NCBI RefSeq assembly: GCF_025145645.1
Contig: NZ_CP102252.1
Coordinates: 2,356,001 to 2,420,000 of the forward strand
DNA from: Alistipes senegalensis JC50
Lineage (GTDB): Bacteria; Bacteroidota; Bacteroidia; Bacteroidales; Rikenellaceae
DNA length: 64,000 bases
Direction of reading: 5' to 3'
In this document: positions 1 to 8,546 of the stretch, one piece after another
How the letters are laid out: the number at the start of each line of letters is the position of its first letter
Position numbering within the stretch: position 1 is the stretch's first letter
Made by a program: the position numbers and the translations under genes
Notes under the pieces: generated by a model
Databases searched by the model: none
Seen by the model: the letters and a program-made list of their open reading frames with translations, nothing else
Told to the model about the DNA's origin: nothing

Positions 1-165
1 TTTACGCACGTGCTTGGCGTCTTCCGTGGTCACTACGTCATTGGTTATCACCAGCACCTTGTAGCCCATGTCCAGAAGCCGCGGGGTGATCGCTTCGATC
101 AGCGCTGTCTTGCCGGAGCCCACGGGGCCGCCGATTCCGATTCTGCAAGTTGTGTTGTCGCTCAT
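1..165 (-). CDS. ureG: Urease accessory GTPase UreG (N-terminal part, cut by window edge)
   Basis: UreG is the GTPase that drives nickel delivery to the urease active site together with UreE, UreF and UreD/H. Only the first 55 residues are in the window; the rest lies to the left. The visible part begins MSDNTT and carries the P-loop GGPVGSGKT at residues 12-20, followed by the ITNDV stretch seen in UreG/HypB GTPases. It is the last visible gene of the ureABCEFG cluster, separated from ureF by about 200 bases that contain two hairpins, so its expression may be partly uncoupled from ureF. UreD/H is not in the window and is expected further left. Confidence 0.95.
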   Translation of the reverse strand, partial: MSDNTTCRIGIGGPVGSGKTALIEAITPRLLDMGYKVLVITNDVVTTEDAKHVRK

Positions 166-327
166 AATTTTATCTTTCTGTTTGTGTATAAGTTCATTCT
201 GTTTTCGGGTGGCACCGGATTCGGATTGCCGCGCTCGCATCCGTTCGCTCGCAATGACCGGCTTTCGGAAAGAGTCCGGGCGCACATTGGGAACGGATGC
301 GCTCCGGCCTGCCTTCTCCCCTAAATC

Positions 328-372
328 GGGCTTTTTAAGCCCGCGCCTGTAAAACCCGCTTCTTAAGCGGGT
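328..372 (-). terminator. Twin hairpins downstream of ureF
   Basis: Two short stems follow the ureF stop on the minus strand: ACCCGCTTAAGAAGCGGGT (354-372, touching the stop codon) and GGGCTTAAAAAGCCC (328-342). Neither has a long U tract, so they may stabilise the mRNA 3' end or attenuate ureG instead of fully terminating. The gap 166-327 shows no gene. Confidence 0.45.
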
Positions 373-1064
373 CAGTTCATGAACATCCGTTTGGTTCCCT
401 TTTCGTGCAGCGAGGCGAGAATGTCGATCTGCGGCACGAAGGTGTACATGTCGTCGAAATCCATGTCGCTCGCCGTGTCATAGAGTTCCCCGAGCTTTTC
501 GGCGGTCCGGAACAGGATGCGCTGCGTGTCGTAGTGCGACACGCGCACGCAGCGGAGGGCCGCGCTCACGACCATGTTGACCACACCGTACTGGTGGGAG
601 CAGAAAAGCTCCTTTTCGGAGATTCCGCAGGCCGCGAATACGATCCCCTGTGCCACGGGATAAGTACCGGGAGTGCGGTCTCCGGCGATGTCGCCGAGCC
701 ACTGCGCTGCGGTTTCATCGGGAAAGATCTGTTTCGACAGCTCGGCCAGCTTCTTGCCCATACGCCGGGTCATCAGCCGCGCCTCGGCGTTCATCTTGCA
801 GAGGAGGGCCTGACGGTCGGCATTGAGGATGCCCTCGTAATAACCGAGGTTATAGCTGCGGAAAGCGTGCAGCGCCGCGACTCCGTCGGTGAAGGCGGCC
901 TGCCGGACGATGTCCTGCGCGTATTGTTCGAGCGTCGCGGCGTCGTACACCAGTCCCTCTTCGGCGGCCGTTTCCAGCCCGTTGGAGAAAGAGAAGGTCC
1001 CGACCGGAAAGGCCGAGTCGGTGAATTCGAGCAGCCGCATGACGGTTGTCGCGTTGTCGGTCAT
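372..1064 (-). CDS. ureF: Urease accessory protein UreF
   Basis: UreF forms the UreD-UreF-UreG activation complex and acts as a regulator of the UreG GTPase during nickel insertion. The 230-residue product has the typical UreF start (LLEFTDSAFPVGTFSFSNGLE), with the conserved FPVG(T/S)F(S/A)FSNGLE signature, and an all-helical remainder. I chose the ATG at 1064, ten bases after the ureE stop; an in-frame ATG at 1091 would add nine residues and overlap ureE. It sits between ureE and ureG in the usual order. Confidence 0.93.
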   Translation of the reverse strand: MTDNATTVMRLLEFTDSAFPVGTFSFSNGLETAAEEGLVYDAATLEQYAQDIVRQAAFTDGVAALHAFRSYNLGYYEGILNADRQALLCKMNAEARLMTRRMGKKLAELSKQIFPDETAAQWLGDIAGDRTPGTYPVAQGIVFAACGISEKELFCSHQYGVVNMVVSAALRCVRVSHYDTQRILFRTAEKLGELYDTASDMDFDDMYTFVPQIDILASLHEKGTKRMFMN

Positions 1065-1074
1065 GGGTGTCGGT

Positions 1075-1650
1075 TTACTGCGCATGCGCATGTTCGTGAT
1101 GGTGGTGTACGTCGCTGTCGGGGCCCGTACCGCCGAACAGACGCCGGATTTCGTGGGGCGCCAGGTAGGGAATCACCTCCGAGCCGGGCTGGAACGACCA
1201 GGCGACGCCTTCGATATGGTGTGTGCGCATCACGCTGTCCATCACTTTCTTGTCCACCGTCAGCGGGATGTAGACCTTCGTTCCCTTGACCACGGCGGGC
1301 CAATGCTGGTTGCCGATGGCATGGCCGAGTTCCACCGAGATGTGGATGATCGTTTCCGGCGTTTGGCGTGCCAGATCCGAAAGGTCCGCGACCAGCACGT
1401 CGTTGAGCCGGATGCGGATGGCCGCGATGCGGCGCTGTTCGGGCAGGTATTCGATGATGTCGCCGTCGAGCATCTGCGAGTGGCGTTTCAATGCCACGGC
1501 GTATTCGTTTTCCCGGTCGCCTTTGACCGCGAAGCGGCTTTTCTGGGCCGTCCACTGGTCGAGATCGATAAATTCGATCTCGGCTCCCCGCGCTCTCTCC
1601 GCCCATTCGGGGTCGTGCAGGTTGCCTATGATTTCCGTATAGATTTTCAT
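1075..1650 (-). CDS. ureE: Urease nickel metallochaperone UreE
   Basis: UreE binds Ni(II) and passes it to the UreDFG complex. The 191-residue protein has the conserved GHAIGNQHWP motif at residues 109-118, whose first histidine lies at the dimer-interface metal site, and a short histidine-rich C-terminal tail (VHHHHEHAHAQ, 181-191) typical of nickel-storing UreE variants. The family is usually 150-190 residues. It lies 75 bases downstream of ureC; that gap contains a GC hairpin (inner stem GCGGCC/GGCCGC) that could modulate the structural-to-accessory ratio. Confidence 0.95.
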   Translation of the reverse strand: MKIYTEIIGNLHDPEWAERARGAEIEFIDLDQWTAQKSRFAVKGDRENEYAVALKRHSQMLDGDIIEYLPEQRRIAAIRIRLNDVLVADLSDLARQTPETIIHISVELGHAIGNQHWPAVVKGTKVYIPLTVDKKVMDSVMRTHHIEGVAWSFQPGSEVIPYLAPHEIRRLFGGTGPDSDVHHHHEHAHAQ

Positions 1651-1725
1651 CGTATGTGTGTTTTGGGAGTTTGCACCGACCCCCGGGAGCGGCCGTGCGG
1701 GCCGCCCCCGGAATCGGACGGGTGT

Positions 1726-3444
1726 CTAACTGAACCAGAGCAGCTGGCTCAGGGGGAATTTGTCGGCCGGCTTGACGTAGGCCCGGATGTCGTTGACCAG
1801 CACGTCGAACGTTTCGGGATTCACGTCGATCTTCGGCATTCCTCCGTTGCGCACCATGTCGTATTTGGTGAGCTGGCGGGTGCGGCGCACGGGCTGCACC
1901 ATGCGGTGCAGGTGGAGACGCTCCTTGATGCCGCTCTGGAATGCGGCGTTCGATACGAACGAGAGGCAGGTCTCGGGCAGCGTGCGGCCGAAAGCGCCGT
2001 ACATCGGACGGTAGTAGCACGGCTGCGGCGTCGGGAGCGACGCATTGGGATCGCCCATGTTCGACCAGTTGATCAGACCGCCCTTGATGACCATCTTGGG
2101 CTTGGCGCCGAAGAACTGCGGCTCCCAGAGGACGAGGTCGGCGACCTTGCCTTTTTCGACCGATCCGAGGTAGTCGGACACACCGTAGGTGATGGCCGGG
2201 TTGATCGTGATCTTGGCGATGTAGCGCAGCACGCGGAAGTTGTCGTTTCCGTCGGCATCCTCGGCGAGCTTGCCGCAGGCGTTTTTCATGAACGACGCCA
2301 TCTGGAACGTACGCATGAACGATTCGCCGATGCGGCCCATGGCCTGCGAGTCGGACGAGACCATCGACAGTACGCCCAGGTCGTGCAACACGTTCTCCGC
2401 GGCCTGCGTTTCGGGGCGCACGCGGCTCTCGGCGAAGGCCACGTCCGACGGAATCTTCGGATTGAGGTTGTGGCAGACCATGATCATGTCGAACAGCTCG
2501 GCCTGGGAATTGACGCCGAACGGCAGGGTGGGATTGGTCGATGAAGGCAGCACGTAGGGCATCGACGCCACTTTCAGCAGGTCGGGGGCGTGTCCGCCGC
2601 CGGCGCCTTCGGTGTGGTAGGTGTGGATCGTGCGGCCGTCCATGGCGGCGATCGTGTCCTCGACGTATCCGCTTTCGTTGAGCGTGTCGGAGTGGATGGC
2701 CACCTGCACGTCGAAACGGTCGGCGACACCCAGCGCGGCGCGGATCGCAGCGGGGGTCGAACCCCAGTCCTCGTGAATTTTCAGGCCGCAGGCTCCGGCC
2801 TCGATCTGCTCTTCGAGCGGCTGGTTCATCGAACAGTTGCCCTTGCCCAGCAGACCGACGTTCACCGGAAGCCCCTCGATTGCCTCCAGCATACGTTCGA
2901 TGTTCCAGCGGCCGGAAGTGATGGTGGTGCCGTTGCTGCCGTCCGTAGGGCCGATTCCGCCGCCGAACAGTGTCGTAATGCCGTTGCTCAGACAGGCGTA
3001 AGCCTGCTGCGGGGAGATCATGTGCACGTGGCCGTCGATGCCGGCCGCTGTCAGGATCAGGTGCTCGCCCGATATTGCGTCGGTCGCGGTGCTGGTCACC
3101 AGATCGGGATGCACGCCGTGCATGATATTGGGATTTCCCGCCTTGCCGATACCGGCGATTTTCCCGTCCTTGATACCCACGTCGGCCTTCACGACGCCCA
3201 GATTGGCGTCGATGATCGTCACGTTGGTGATCACGAGGTCGAGCGACCCTTCCTTCGAAGTCATCGTATTGGCCAGCCCCATACCGTCGCGGATGGTTTT
3301 GCCGCCGCCGTAGACGACCTCGTCGCCGTATTCGCGCAAGTCTTTTTCGATCTCGACGTAAAGATCGGTGTCGCCCAGCCGGATTTTGTCGCCGACGGTG
3401 GGACCGAACAGGTTATTGTATTCCTGACGTGAAATTGTTGCCAT
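1726..3444 (-). CDS. ureC: Urease subunit alpha (catalytic)
   Basis: Catalytic subunit that hydrolyses urea to ammonia and carbamate with a di-nickel centre. Its 572 residues match the family length. Visible active-site residues: HVH nickel ligands (H139, H141), the lysine to be carbamylated in GLKIHEDWG (K222), histidines in AIHSDT (H251) and YHTEGAGGGHAPD (H277), the flap pair Cys324-His325 (VCHN), and D365 in VSSDSQAMG. The usual CHH of the flap is CHN here, but the catalytic first His is kept. It starts 5 bases after ureB. Confidence 0.98.
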   Translation of the reverse strand: MATISRQEYNNLFGPTVGDKIRLGDTDLYVEIEKDLREYGDEVVYGGGKTIRDGMGLANTMTSKEGSLDLVITNVTIIDANLGVVKADVGIKDGKIAGIGKAGNPNIMHGVHPDLVTSTATDAISGEHLILTAAGIDGHVHMISPQQAYACLSNGITTLFGGGIGPTDGSNGTTITSGRWNIERMLEAIEGLPVNVGLLGKGNCSMNQPLEEQIEAGACGLKIHEDWGSTPAAIRAALGVADRFDVQVAIHSDTLNESGYVEDTIAAMDGRTIHTYHTEGAGGGHAPDLLKVASMPYVLPSSTNPTLPFGVNSQAELFDMIMVCHNLNPKIPSDVAFAESRVRPETQAAENVLHDLGVLSMVSSDSQAMGRIGESFMRTFQMASFMKNACGKLAEDADGNDNFRVLRYIAKITINPAITYGVSDYLGSVEKGKVADLVLWEPQFFGAKPKMVIKGGLINWSNMGDPNASLPTPQPCYYRPMYGAFGRTLPETCLSFVSNAAFQSGIKERLHLHRMVQPVRRTRQLTKYDMVRNGGMPKIDVNPETFDVLVNDIRAYVKPADKFPLSQLLWFS

Positions 3445-3449
3445 ATCCT

Positions 3450-3977
3450 CTATTTTTTAGTGTTGTTGCCTTTTTTCATAGCGGCCTCGGCATCGCTTTC
3501 CGAAACGGTCTTGAAGCCTGCGTGCCGGACTTTGCGCGTGGCGTGCATGCGTGCAGGGAAATAGGTGGGCGCATCCTCGTCGCCCGTGTATCCCATCACC
3601 AGCCCGTTGAAGCCGATCACGCGGCGTTTGCCCGAATAGGCCACGACCTCGACCTCTTTCTGGTCGCCCGGTTCGAAACGGATGGCGGTCGTTGCGGGAA
3701 TGTTCAGGTGACAGCCGAAAGCGGCGTCGCGGTCGAATTCCAGGTAACGGTTGACTTCGAAGAAATGGAAATGCGAACCGACCTGAACCGGACGGTCGCC
3801 GGTGTTGCGCACGACAAGCTGCACGGTCTTGCGGCCGGTGTTGTACTCGATCGGGGCGTTCATCAGGATTACTCCTCCGACGGCTACGGGCTTTGCGGGC
3901 TTGAAACCGGGTTCATTCGGATAGAGACTCGCCGCCTGTGCCTGATTTTTCGCAGGGGCGGGATTTTTCGTACTCAT
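3450..3977 (-). CDS. ureB: Urease subunit beta (with N- and C-terminal extensions)
   Basis: Non-catalytic structural subunit of the (UreABC) core. The beta-subunit fold is clear from GSHFHFFEVNRYLEFDR and AAFGCHLNIPATTAIRFEPGD. At 175 residues it is longer than the usual 100-140. The extra length is about 30 polar residues at the start (MSTKNPAPAKNQ...) before the PVAVGGVI core, and about 25 lysine-rich residues at the end. Only one good ATG fits the start. It lies between ureA (17-base gap) and ureC. Confidence 0.96.
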   Translation of the reverse strand: MSTKNPAPAKNQAQAASLYPNEPGFKPAKPVAVGGVILMNAPIEYNTGRKTVQLVVRNTGDRPVQVGSHFHFFEVNRYLEFDRDAAFGCHLNIPATTAIRFEPGDQKEVEVVAYSGKRRVIGFNGLVMGYTGDEDAPTYFPARMHATRKVRHAGFKTVSESDAEAAMKKGNNTKK

Positions 3978-3994
3978 AATCGGGATTTTTAGAA

Positions 3995-4297
3995 TTACTT
4001 GATAGGATGGTGGATGCTCACCAAACGGGAGCCGTCCGTAAATACGGCTTCGACCTGCAACAGGTCGATCATGTCGGCGACGCCCTCCATGACATCGCTT
4101 TTTTTCAGTACGCTGGCCGCCCCTTTCATAACCTCTTCCACGGTCTTGCCTTCACGCGCGCCCTCCAATGCCGTGGACGTGATATAGGCTACGGCCTCCG
4201 GATAATTCAGTTTCAGCCCTTTTTTCATCCGCCGTTCGGCGATCATGCCGAGCGAAAGCAGCATCAACTTGTCAATCTCTTTCGGTGTCAAGTGCAT
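3995..4297 (-). CDS. ureA: Urease subunit gamma
   Basis: Small structural urease subunit of 100 residues, the normal length. It shows the family signature MHLTPKEIDKLMLLSLGMIAERR at the start and NYPEAVAYIT and GVADMIDLLQVEAVFTDGSRLVS later. First gene of the operon, so the operon promoter should lie in 4298-4513. I could not find a TAnnTTTG box there on the minus strand, which suggests regulated or non-standard initiation. Confidence 0.97.
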   Translation of the reverse strand: MHLTPKEIDKLMLLSLGMIAERRMKKGLKLNYPEAVAYITSTALEGAREGKTVEEVMKGAASVLKKSDVMEGVADMIDLLQVEAVFTDGSRLVSIHHPIK

Positions 4298-4513
4298 AGT
4301 AAACGATTTTTACGATTAATCCGGCTCCGCATCCCCGACGGCCATACGTATCCCGCCGGGGCAGCAGTCTGCCGGTACTGATCTGCGGAATTCCAAATAG
4401 GATGCCAAAAGTCCTCCCGCGGCGATTCGCGGCGAAAAAGCGGAAGTCCCGGTGGCATTGAATTTGTCCGGGAAAGAATCCGAATGATAGAATCAACCAA
4501 AAACGTGTGAATT

Positions 4514-4891
4514 ATGTTCAAAGCGATGATGCTTGCAGGACTCGGCGGTTTTATCGGCACATGCCTGCGCTTTCTGACGGGAAAACTGGCCCATGTCATT
4601 ACGGTTTCTGCTTTTCCGTGGGGTACGTTCGCCGTCAATGTTATCGGCAGTTTCGTGATCGGTATTTTCTTCGGATTGGCCGAAAAGACCCATGTCATCT
4701 CACCGTCGATGAACGTCTTCCTGATCACCGGCTTCTGCGGCGGTTTCACCACCTTTTCGTCGTTTGCCGACGACATGTACCTGCTCCTGCAACAGAAACA
4801 CTGGCTCTATTTCGGTCTTTACGTCGGTCTGAGTTTCGTCCTGGGGCTGGTACTCGTGTGGCTGGGACGCTCGCTGATAAAGACGGTATAG
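4514..4891 (+). CDS. crcB: Fluoride channel CrcB/Fluc
   Basis: Small inner-membrane fluoride channel that lets F- leave the cell and works as an antiparallel dimer. The 125 residues form four hydrophobic helices and carry the family motifs FAVNVIGSF (about 39-47, pore asparagine N42) and GGFTTFSSF (76-84, with the phenylalanine-box and Na+-site residues). It is transcribed away from ureA. No fluoride riboswitch consensus could be recognised in the 216-base upstream gap. It has no obvious operon partner downstream. Confidence 0.95.
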   Translation: MFKAMMLAGLGGFIGTCLRFLTGKLAHVITVSAFPWGTFAVNVIGSFVIGIFFGLAEKTHVISPSMNVFLITGFCGGFTTFSSFADDMYLLLQQKHWLYFGLYVGLSFVLGLVLVWLGRSLIKTV

Positions 4892-5009
4892 CGGCTGTCG
4901 CCGGCACACCCGTCCCGAAGCGAAACGCACCGAATCGGCCGGAATGCGCCATGTATGCCGGCTGAAAGGGAATGTCGGAGCCGCAGACATCCGTCTGACC
5001 GGGCAGGTG

Positions 5010-5180
5010 CAGGCTATCGACGACATTCAGCGGCAGGTCGTCTTTCCGATACCGTTGCCTGGTATATTCGGTCAAGTATCGGAGTAGGCGGTGGTATTTG
5101 TTACAAGTTACTTGTGTGATACGTGTTCCGACCTCTCGCTGCCGTTTGTCGCAGTATTTCGAAAACTCGGCGAGGAACAT
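5010..5180 (-). pseudogene. Relic of a Bacteroidetes tyrosine recombinase (core-binding domain)
   Basis: About 57 codons resemble the SAM-like core-binding domain of Bacteroidetes phage-type integrases: MFLAEFSKYCDKRQ followed by TCNKYHRLLRYL, YTRQRY and KDDLPLNVVD. The arm-binding domain is absent, with an in-frame TAA just upstream. The catalytic domain is absent too: after about 5010 the frame runs into unrelated sequence. It lies about 90 bases beyond the 3' end of tRNA-His, on the same strand, the usual place for an integrase that used that tRNA as attachment site. The recombinase assignment rests on my recognition of the family pattern. Nothing else is seen in 4892-5272 apart from the tRNA terminator. 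Confidence 0.65.
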
Positions 5181-5208
5181 CCGCTGTGCGGCTTAAAAAC
5201 GAAAAAGC

Positions 5209-5231
5209 CTTATATATCAACGATATATAAG
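5209..5231 (-). terminator. Terminator of tRNA-His
   Basis: A perfect ten-base-pair inverted repeat (CTTATATATC, 3-base loop, GATATATAAG) lies 42 bases downstream of the tRNA-His 3' end and is followed on the minus strand by GGCTTTTTCG. Confidence 0.7.
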
Positions 5232-5272
5232 ACTTTTGCTCTTTTGTGCGCTTTCCTATCCTGCGCCTCCAG

Positions 5273-5347
<75 letters not shown>

Positions 5348-5446
5348 GTGTCGATACGTACTCGTCGTATCGGGATGCAAATGTAATATGTTTTTTCGGT
5401 CCGTGCAAAATTTTCGGCTTAAAAATCTTCGGGAAAACGCATCGGG

Positions 5447-5519
5447 TGACAAAATGGCAGTCCCCTCTGCTCGTTTGTCACGCAAAACCTGCCAAAAAAC
5501 GGTTGGCACACCTATTGAT
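5447..5519 (+). promoter_or_regulatory. Possible sigma-54-type promoter and upstream inverted repeat for groESL
   Basis: TTGGCAC (5503-5509), five bases, then TTGA (5515-5518) fits the spacing of a -24/-12 sigma-54 element, with TTGA in place of the usual TTGC. Just upstream, TGACAAA (5447-5453) and TTTGTCA (5474-5480) form an inverted repeat that could bind an activator. No CIRCE operator and no TAnnTTTG box was found ahead of groES. This is pattern matching only. Confidence 0.35.
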
Positions 5520-5581
5520 GGATACGGGGGTGCGAAAGCAACTGAAAAAACACATATAAAAACTTAAAACACGTAAAAGCT

Positions 5582-5851
5582 ATGAATGTAAAACCGTTAT
5601 CGGACCGTGTGCTGGTTCTCCCGAATCCCGCGGAGGAGAAGACAGCCGGAGGATTGATCATCCCCGACACGGCAAAGGAAAAACCGCTGGCAGGCAAGGT
5701 CGTTGCAGTGGGCCCCGGCACTTCGGAGGTCAAGATGGAGGTCAAGGTGGGCGATCAGGTCCTCTACGGCAAGTATGCCGGTCAGGAGATCCAGGTCGAT
5801 GGCGTAGACTACCTCATCATGAAACAGAACGATATTTTGGCAATCATCTAA
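5582..5851 (+). CDS. groES: Co-chaperonin GroES
   Basis: Ten-kilodalton co-chaperonin that caps the GroEL cavity. The 89-residue protein has the family features: MNVKPLSDRVLVLP at the start, the mobile loop EEKTAGGLIIPDTAKEKP (about 18-35), and the C-terminal VDYLIMKQNDILAII. It is 16 bases upstream of groEL and certainly co-transcribed with it. Confidence 0.98.
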   Translation: MNVKPLSDRVLVLPNPAEEKTAGGLIIPDTAKEKPLAGKVVAVGPGTSEVKMEVKVGDQVLYGKYAGQEIQVDGVDYLIMKQNDILAII

Positions 5852-5867
5852 TAATTCGCATACAGTC

Positions 5868-7499
5868 ATGGCAAAAGATATCAAATACAATGTAGAGGCG
5901 CGCGAACTGCTCAAGGAGGGTGTCGATGCGCTGTCGAACGCCGTCAAGGTAACGCTGGGCCCCAAAGGCCGCAACGTCATTATCGACAAGAAATTCGGCG
6001 CTCCGCAGATCACCAAGGACGGCGTGACCGTGGCCAAGGAGGTCGAGCTGGAGGACGCTTTCGCCAACATGGGCGCCCAGATGGTCAAGGAGGTCGCTTC
6101 GAAGACCAATGACGATGCGGGCGACGGTACGACGACCGCGACCGTGCTGGCGCAGTCGATTATCGGTGTGGGCCTGAAGAACGTGACGGCCGGCGCCAAC
6201 CCGATGGATCTGAAACGCGGTATCGACAAGGCCGTTGCGAAGGTTGTGGAGTCGCTTCGCAAGCAGAGCCAGGAGGTCGGTTCGGATTTCGCCAAGATCG
6301 AGCAGGTGGCCACCATTTCGGCCAACAACGACCAGAATATCGGTAAGCTGATTGCCGAGGCGATGGCCAAGGTTAACAAGGAGGGTGTCATCACCGTCGA
6401 GGAGGCCAAGGGCACCGAAACCCATGTCGAGGTGGTCGAGGGCATGCAGTTCGACCGCGGTTATATCTCGGCCTACTTCATCACCGACACCGAGAAGATG
6501 GAGGCTCAGCTCGAAAAACCCTATATCCTGATTACGGACAAGAAGATTTCGACGATGAAGGAGCTGATGGGCGTGCTGGAGCCGGTGGCTCAGAGCGGCC
6601 GTGCGCTGCTGATCATCGCCGAGGATGTCGATGGCGAGGCTCTTTCGGCACTCGTGGTCAACAAACTGCGCGGTACGTTGAAGATCGCCGCTTGCAAGGC
6701 TCCGGGCTTCGGCGACCGCCGCAAAGAGATGCTGGAGGATATCGCCGTGCTGACGGGCGGTACCGTGATCTCGGCCGACAAGGGCATGAAGATCGAGGAT
6801 GCCACGTTGGCTATGCTGGGTTCGGCCGACAAGGTGACGCTCAACAAGGAGAACACCACCATCGTCGATGGCGCCGGTAAGAAGGAGGAGATCGCTGCGC
6901 GCGTGGCGCAGATCCGCGCTTCGATCGAGAAGGCTACGTCGGACTACGACAAGGAGAAGTTGCAGGAGCGTCTGGCCAAGCTGGCCGGCGGTGTGGCCGT
7001 GCTCTACGTCGGAGCCGCTACCGAGGTCGAGATGAAGGAGAAGAAAGACCGCGTGGACGACGCGCTGGCCGCAACCCGTGCAGCCGTCGAAGAGGGTATC
7101 GTCCCGGGCGGCGGTGTGGCTTACATCCGCGCCACGGCGGCTCTTGAAGGCATGAAGGGCGACAACGAGGACCAGACGACGGGTATCCAGATCGTGAAAC
7201 GCGCCATCGAGGAGCCTTTGCGCCAGATCGTTGCGAACGCCGGCGGCGAGGGTTCGGTGGTCGTTAACAAGGTGAAGGAGGGCAAGGACGCCTTCGGTTA
7301 CAACGCCCGCGACGACAAGTACGAGGACATGATGAAGGCCGGTATCATCGACCCGACGAAAGTGTCGCGCGTCGCATTGGAGAATGCCGCGTCGATCGCT
7401 TCGATGTTCCTCACCACGGAGTGCGTGTTGGCCGAGAAGAAATCGGAGGCTCCCGCCATGCCGGCAATGCCCGGAGGCGGCATGGGCGGCATGATGTAA
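5868..7499 (+). CDS. groEL: Chaperonin GroEL
   Basis: ATP-dependent 60-kDa chaperonin. At 543 residues it is the standard length and is complete: ATP-site motif VTLGPKGRNV near residue 27, GDGTTTATVLA near 85, the apical segment RGYISAYF near 197, and the flexible C-terminal tail GGGMGGMM. It follows groES with a 16-base gap and is ended by a strong terminator at 7518-7560. Confidence 0.99.
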   Translation: MAKDIKYNVEARELLKEGVDALSNAVKVTLGPKGRNVIIDKKFGAPQITKDGVTVAKEVELEDAFANMGAQMVKEVASKTNDDAGDGTTTATVLAQSIIGVGLKNVTAGANPMDLKRGIDKAVAKVVESLRKQSQEVGSDFAKIEQVATISANNDQNIGKLIAEAMAKVNKEGVITVEEAKGTETHVEVVEGMQFDRGYISAYFITDTEKMEAQLEKPYILITDKKISTMKELMGVLEPVAQSGRALLIIAEDVDGEALSALVVNKLRGTLKIAACKAPGFGDRRKEMLEDIAVLTGGTVISADKGMKIEDATLAMLGSADKVTLNKENTTIVDGAGKKEEIAARVAQIRASIEKATSDYDKEKLQERLAKLAGGVAVLYVGAATEVEMKEKKDRVDDALAATRAAVEEGIVPGGGVAYIRATAALEGMKGDNEDQTTGIQIVKRAIEEPLRQIVANAGGEGSVVVNKVKEGKDAFGYNARDDKYEDMMKAGIIDPTKVSRVALENAASIASMFLTTECVLAEKKSEAPAMPAMPGGGMGGMM

Positions 7500-7517
7500 T
7501 TCCGCACATTACCTGAA

Positions 7518-7560
7518 GCGGGGCGGGTGGAAGAATATTTCCATCCGCCCCGCTTTTTTT
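7518..7560 (+). terminator. Rho-independent terminator of groESL
   Basis: Fifteen-base-pair stem GCGGGGCGGGTGGAA / TTCCATCCGCCCCGC (one G-T pair), short loop, then eight T residues, starting 18 bases after the groEL stop. Confidence 0.95.
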
Positions 7561-7589
7561 ATTACCTTCGCGGCCGAAACTTACGTGTT

Positions 7590-8504
7590 ATGAAAAAGGG
7601 TATTCTCTATGCTATACTGGCCTCGGTGTTGTGGGCCCTCGTCAATCCGTTCATCAAACAGGGACTCAGCTACGATTTTACGCCGATGAATTTCGCCGGG
7701 CTGCGCTTCACGACCGTCGGCGTCATCCTCTTCGCCTACACGTGGCACGGCGGCATGTGGCGCGAGATCGTGCGCCACATGCGGCTGTTCGGCAATCTCA
7801 TTCTGATCAACATGTTCCTGGGCTACACGGCGTTTTATTTCGGCGTGGACTTCGTCAGCGGAGCCATCGGCTCGATCGTCATGGGCCTCACGCCGCTGAT
7901 CAACGTGCTGCTGGCGCACCTGCTGGCCAGCGACGACCGGCTGAACCGCTACAAGGTCGTGAGCCTGCTGGTCAGTCTGGCGGGACTGCTGCTGATCGTC
8001 GGCACGGGCAGCGACGGCGCGCCGCTCGACTGGCGCGGCATCGGGGGCATCGTGCTGTTGCTGGCGAGCATCGTCTTTCAGGGCTACTCCGCGATTTCGG
8101 TTTCGGAGGACAAGGGCAAGGTCGATCCGGTCTTCCTCAATGCCGTGCAGATGTTCTTCGGCGGTCTGCTGATCTACGGCGTGGGCGTCGCCGCAGAGGG
8201 TTTCCACCCTTTTTGGGCCAAACCGGCCGGATTCTACGGAAGCCTCGGGGTGCTGGTCTTCATTTCGGTCTTCGCTTTCAGCTTCTGGTTCATGGCCCTG
8301 CGCACCGAGGGCACGAAGGTCAGCGATATCAATATGTGCCGCCTGATCAATCCCGTGCTGGGGGCGGTTCTGAGCTGGATCATGCTGCCCGGCGAGTATC
8401 CCCATTTCAGCACCGTGGCAGGCATGGCGATTATCGTCGGTTCGCTCGTCATCTACTTCAAGGGTGAAATCCTCGTCGAACGGTGGCGGCGGCGACGCCT
8501 CTGA
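7590..8504 (+). CDS. EamA/DMT-family transporter (drug/metabolite exporter type)
   Basis: Inner-membrane protein of 304 residues with about ten hydrophobic helices arranged as two EamA repeats. The first repeat starts GILYAILASVLWALVNPFIK, a typical EamA opening with the conserved tryptophan. The second repeat starts near IGGIVLLLASIVFQGYSAI and ends with the helix IVGSLVIYFKG. The substrate cannot be told from sequence; amino-acid or metabolite efflux is usual for the family. I chose the ATG at 7590; an upstream in-frame ATG at 7527 falls within the groEL terminator hairpin. Confidence 0.88.
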   Translation: MKKGILYAILASVLWALVNPFIKQGLSYDFTPMNFAGLRFTTVGVILFAYTWHGGMWREIVRHMRLFGNLILINMFLGYTAFYFGVDFVSGAIGSIVMGLTPLINVLLAHLLASDDRLNRYKVVSLLVSLAGLLLIVGTGSDGAPLDWRGIGGIVLLLASIVFQGYSAISVSEDKGKVDPVFLNAVQMFFGGLLIYGVGVAAEGFHPFWAKPAGFYGSLGVLVFISVFAFSFWFMALRTEGTKVSDINMCRLINPVLGAVLSWIMLPGEYPHFSTVAGMAIIVGSLVIYFKGEILVERWRRRRL

Positions 8505-8510
8505 ACGAAC

Positions 8511-8532
8511 GGAGTGCCCCGAAAGGTGCTCC
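8511..8532 (+). terminator. Weak terminator-like hairpin after the DMT transporter
   Basis: GGAGTGCC (8511-8518) and GGTGCTCC (8525-8532) form an eight-pair stem with one G-T pair, in the short gap between the convergent DMT and nucleotidyltransferase-like genes. The T tract is poor (GCATTTTGG). Confidence 0.4.
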
Positions 8533-8546
8533 GCTGCATTTTGGAT

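Noticed and set aside
889..2544. 551-codon plus-strand frame across ureF, ureE and ureC
   Set aside because: Runs antisense through three conserved urease genes and has no recognisable domain.
4298..4513. Fluoride riboswitch ahead of crcB
   Set aside because: The conserved crcB-motif strings and pairing could not be found in the 216-base leader.
5348..5581. CIRCE/HrcA operator ahead of groES
   Set aside because: No TTAGCACTC-N9-GAGTGCTAA repeat or close variant is present.
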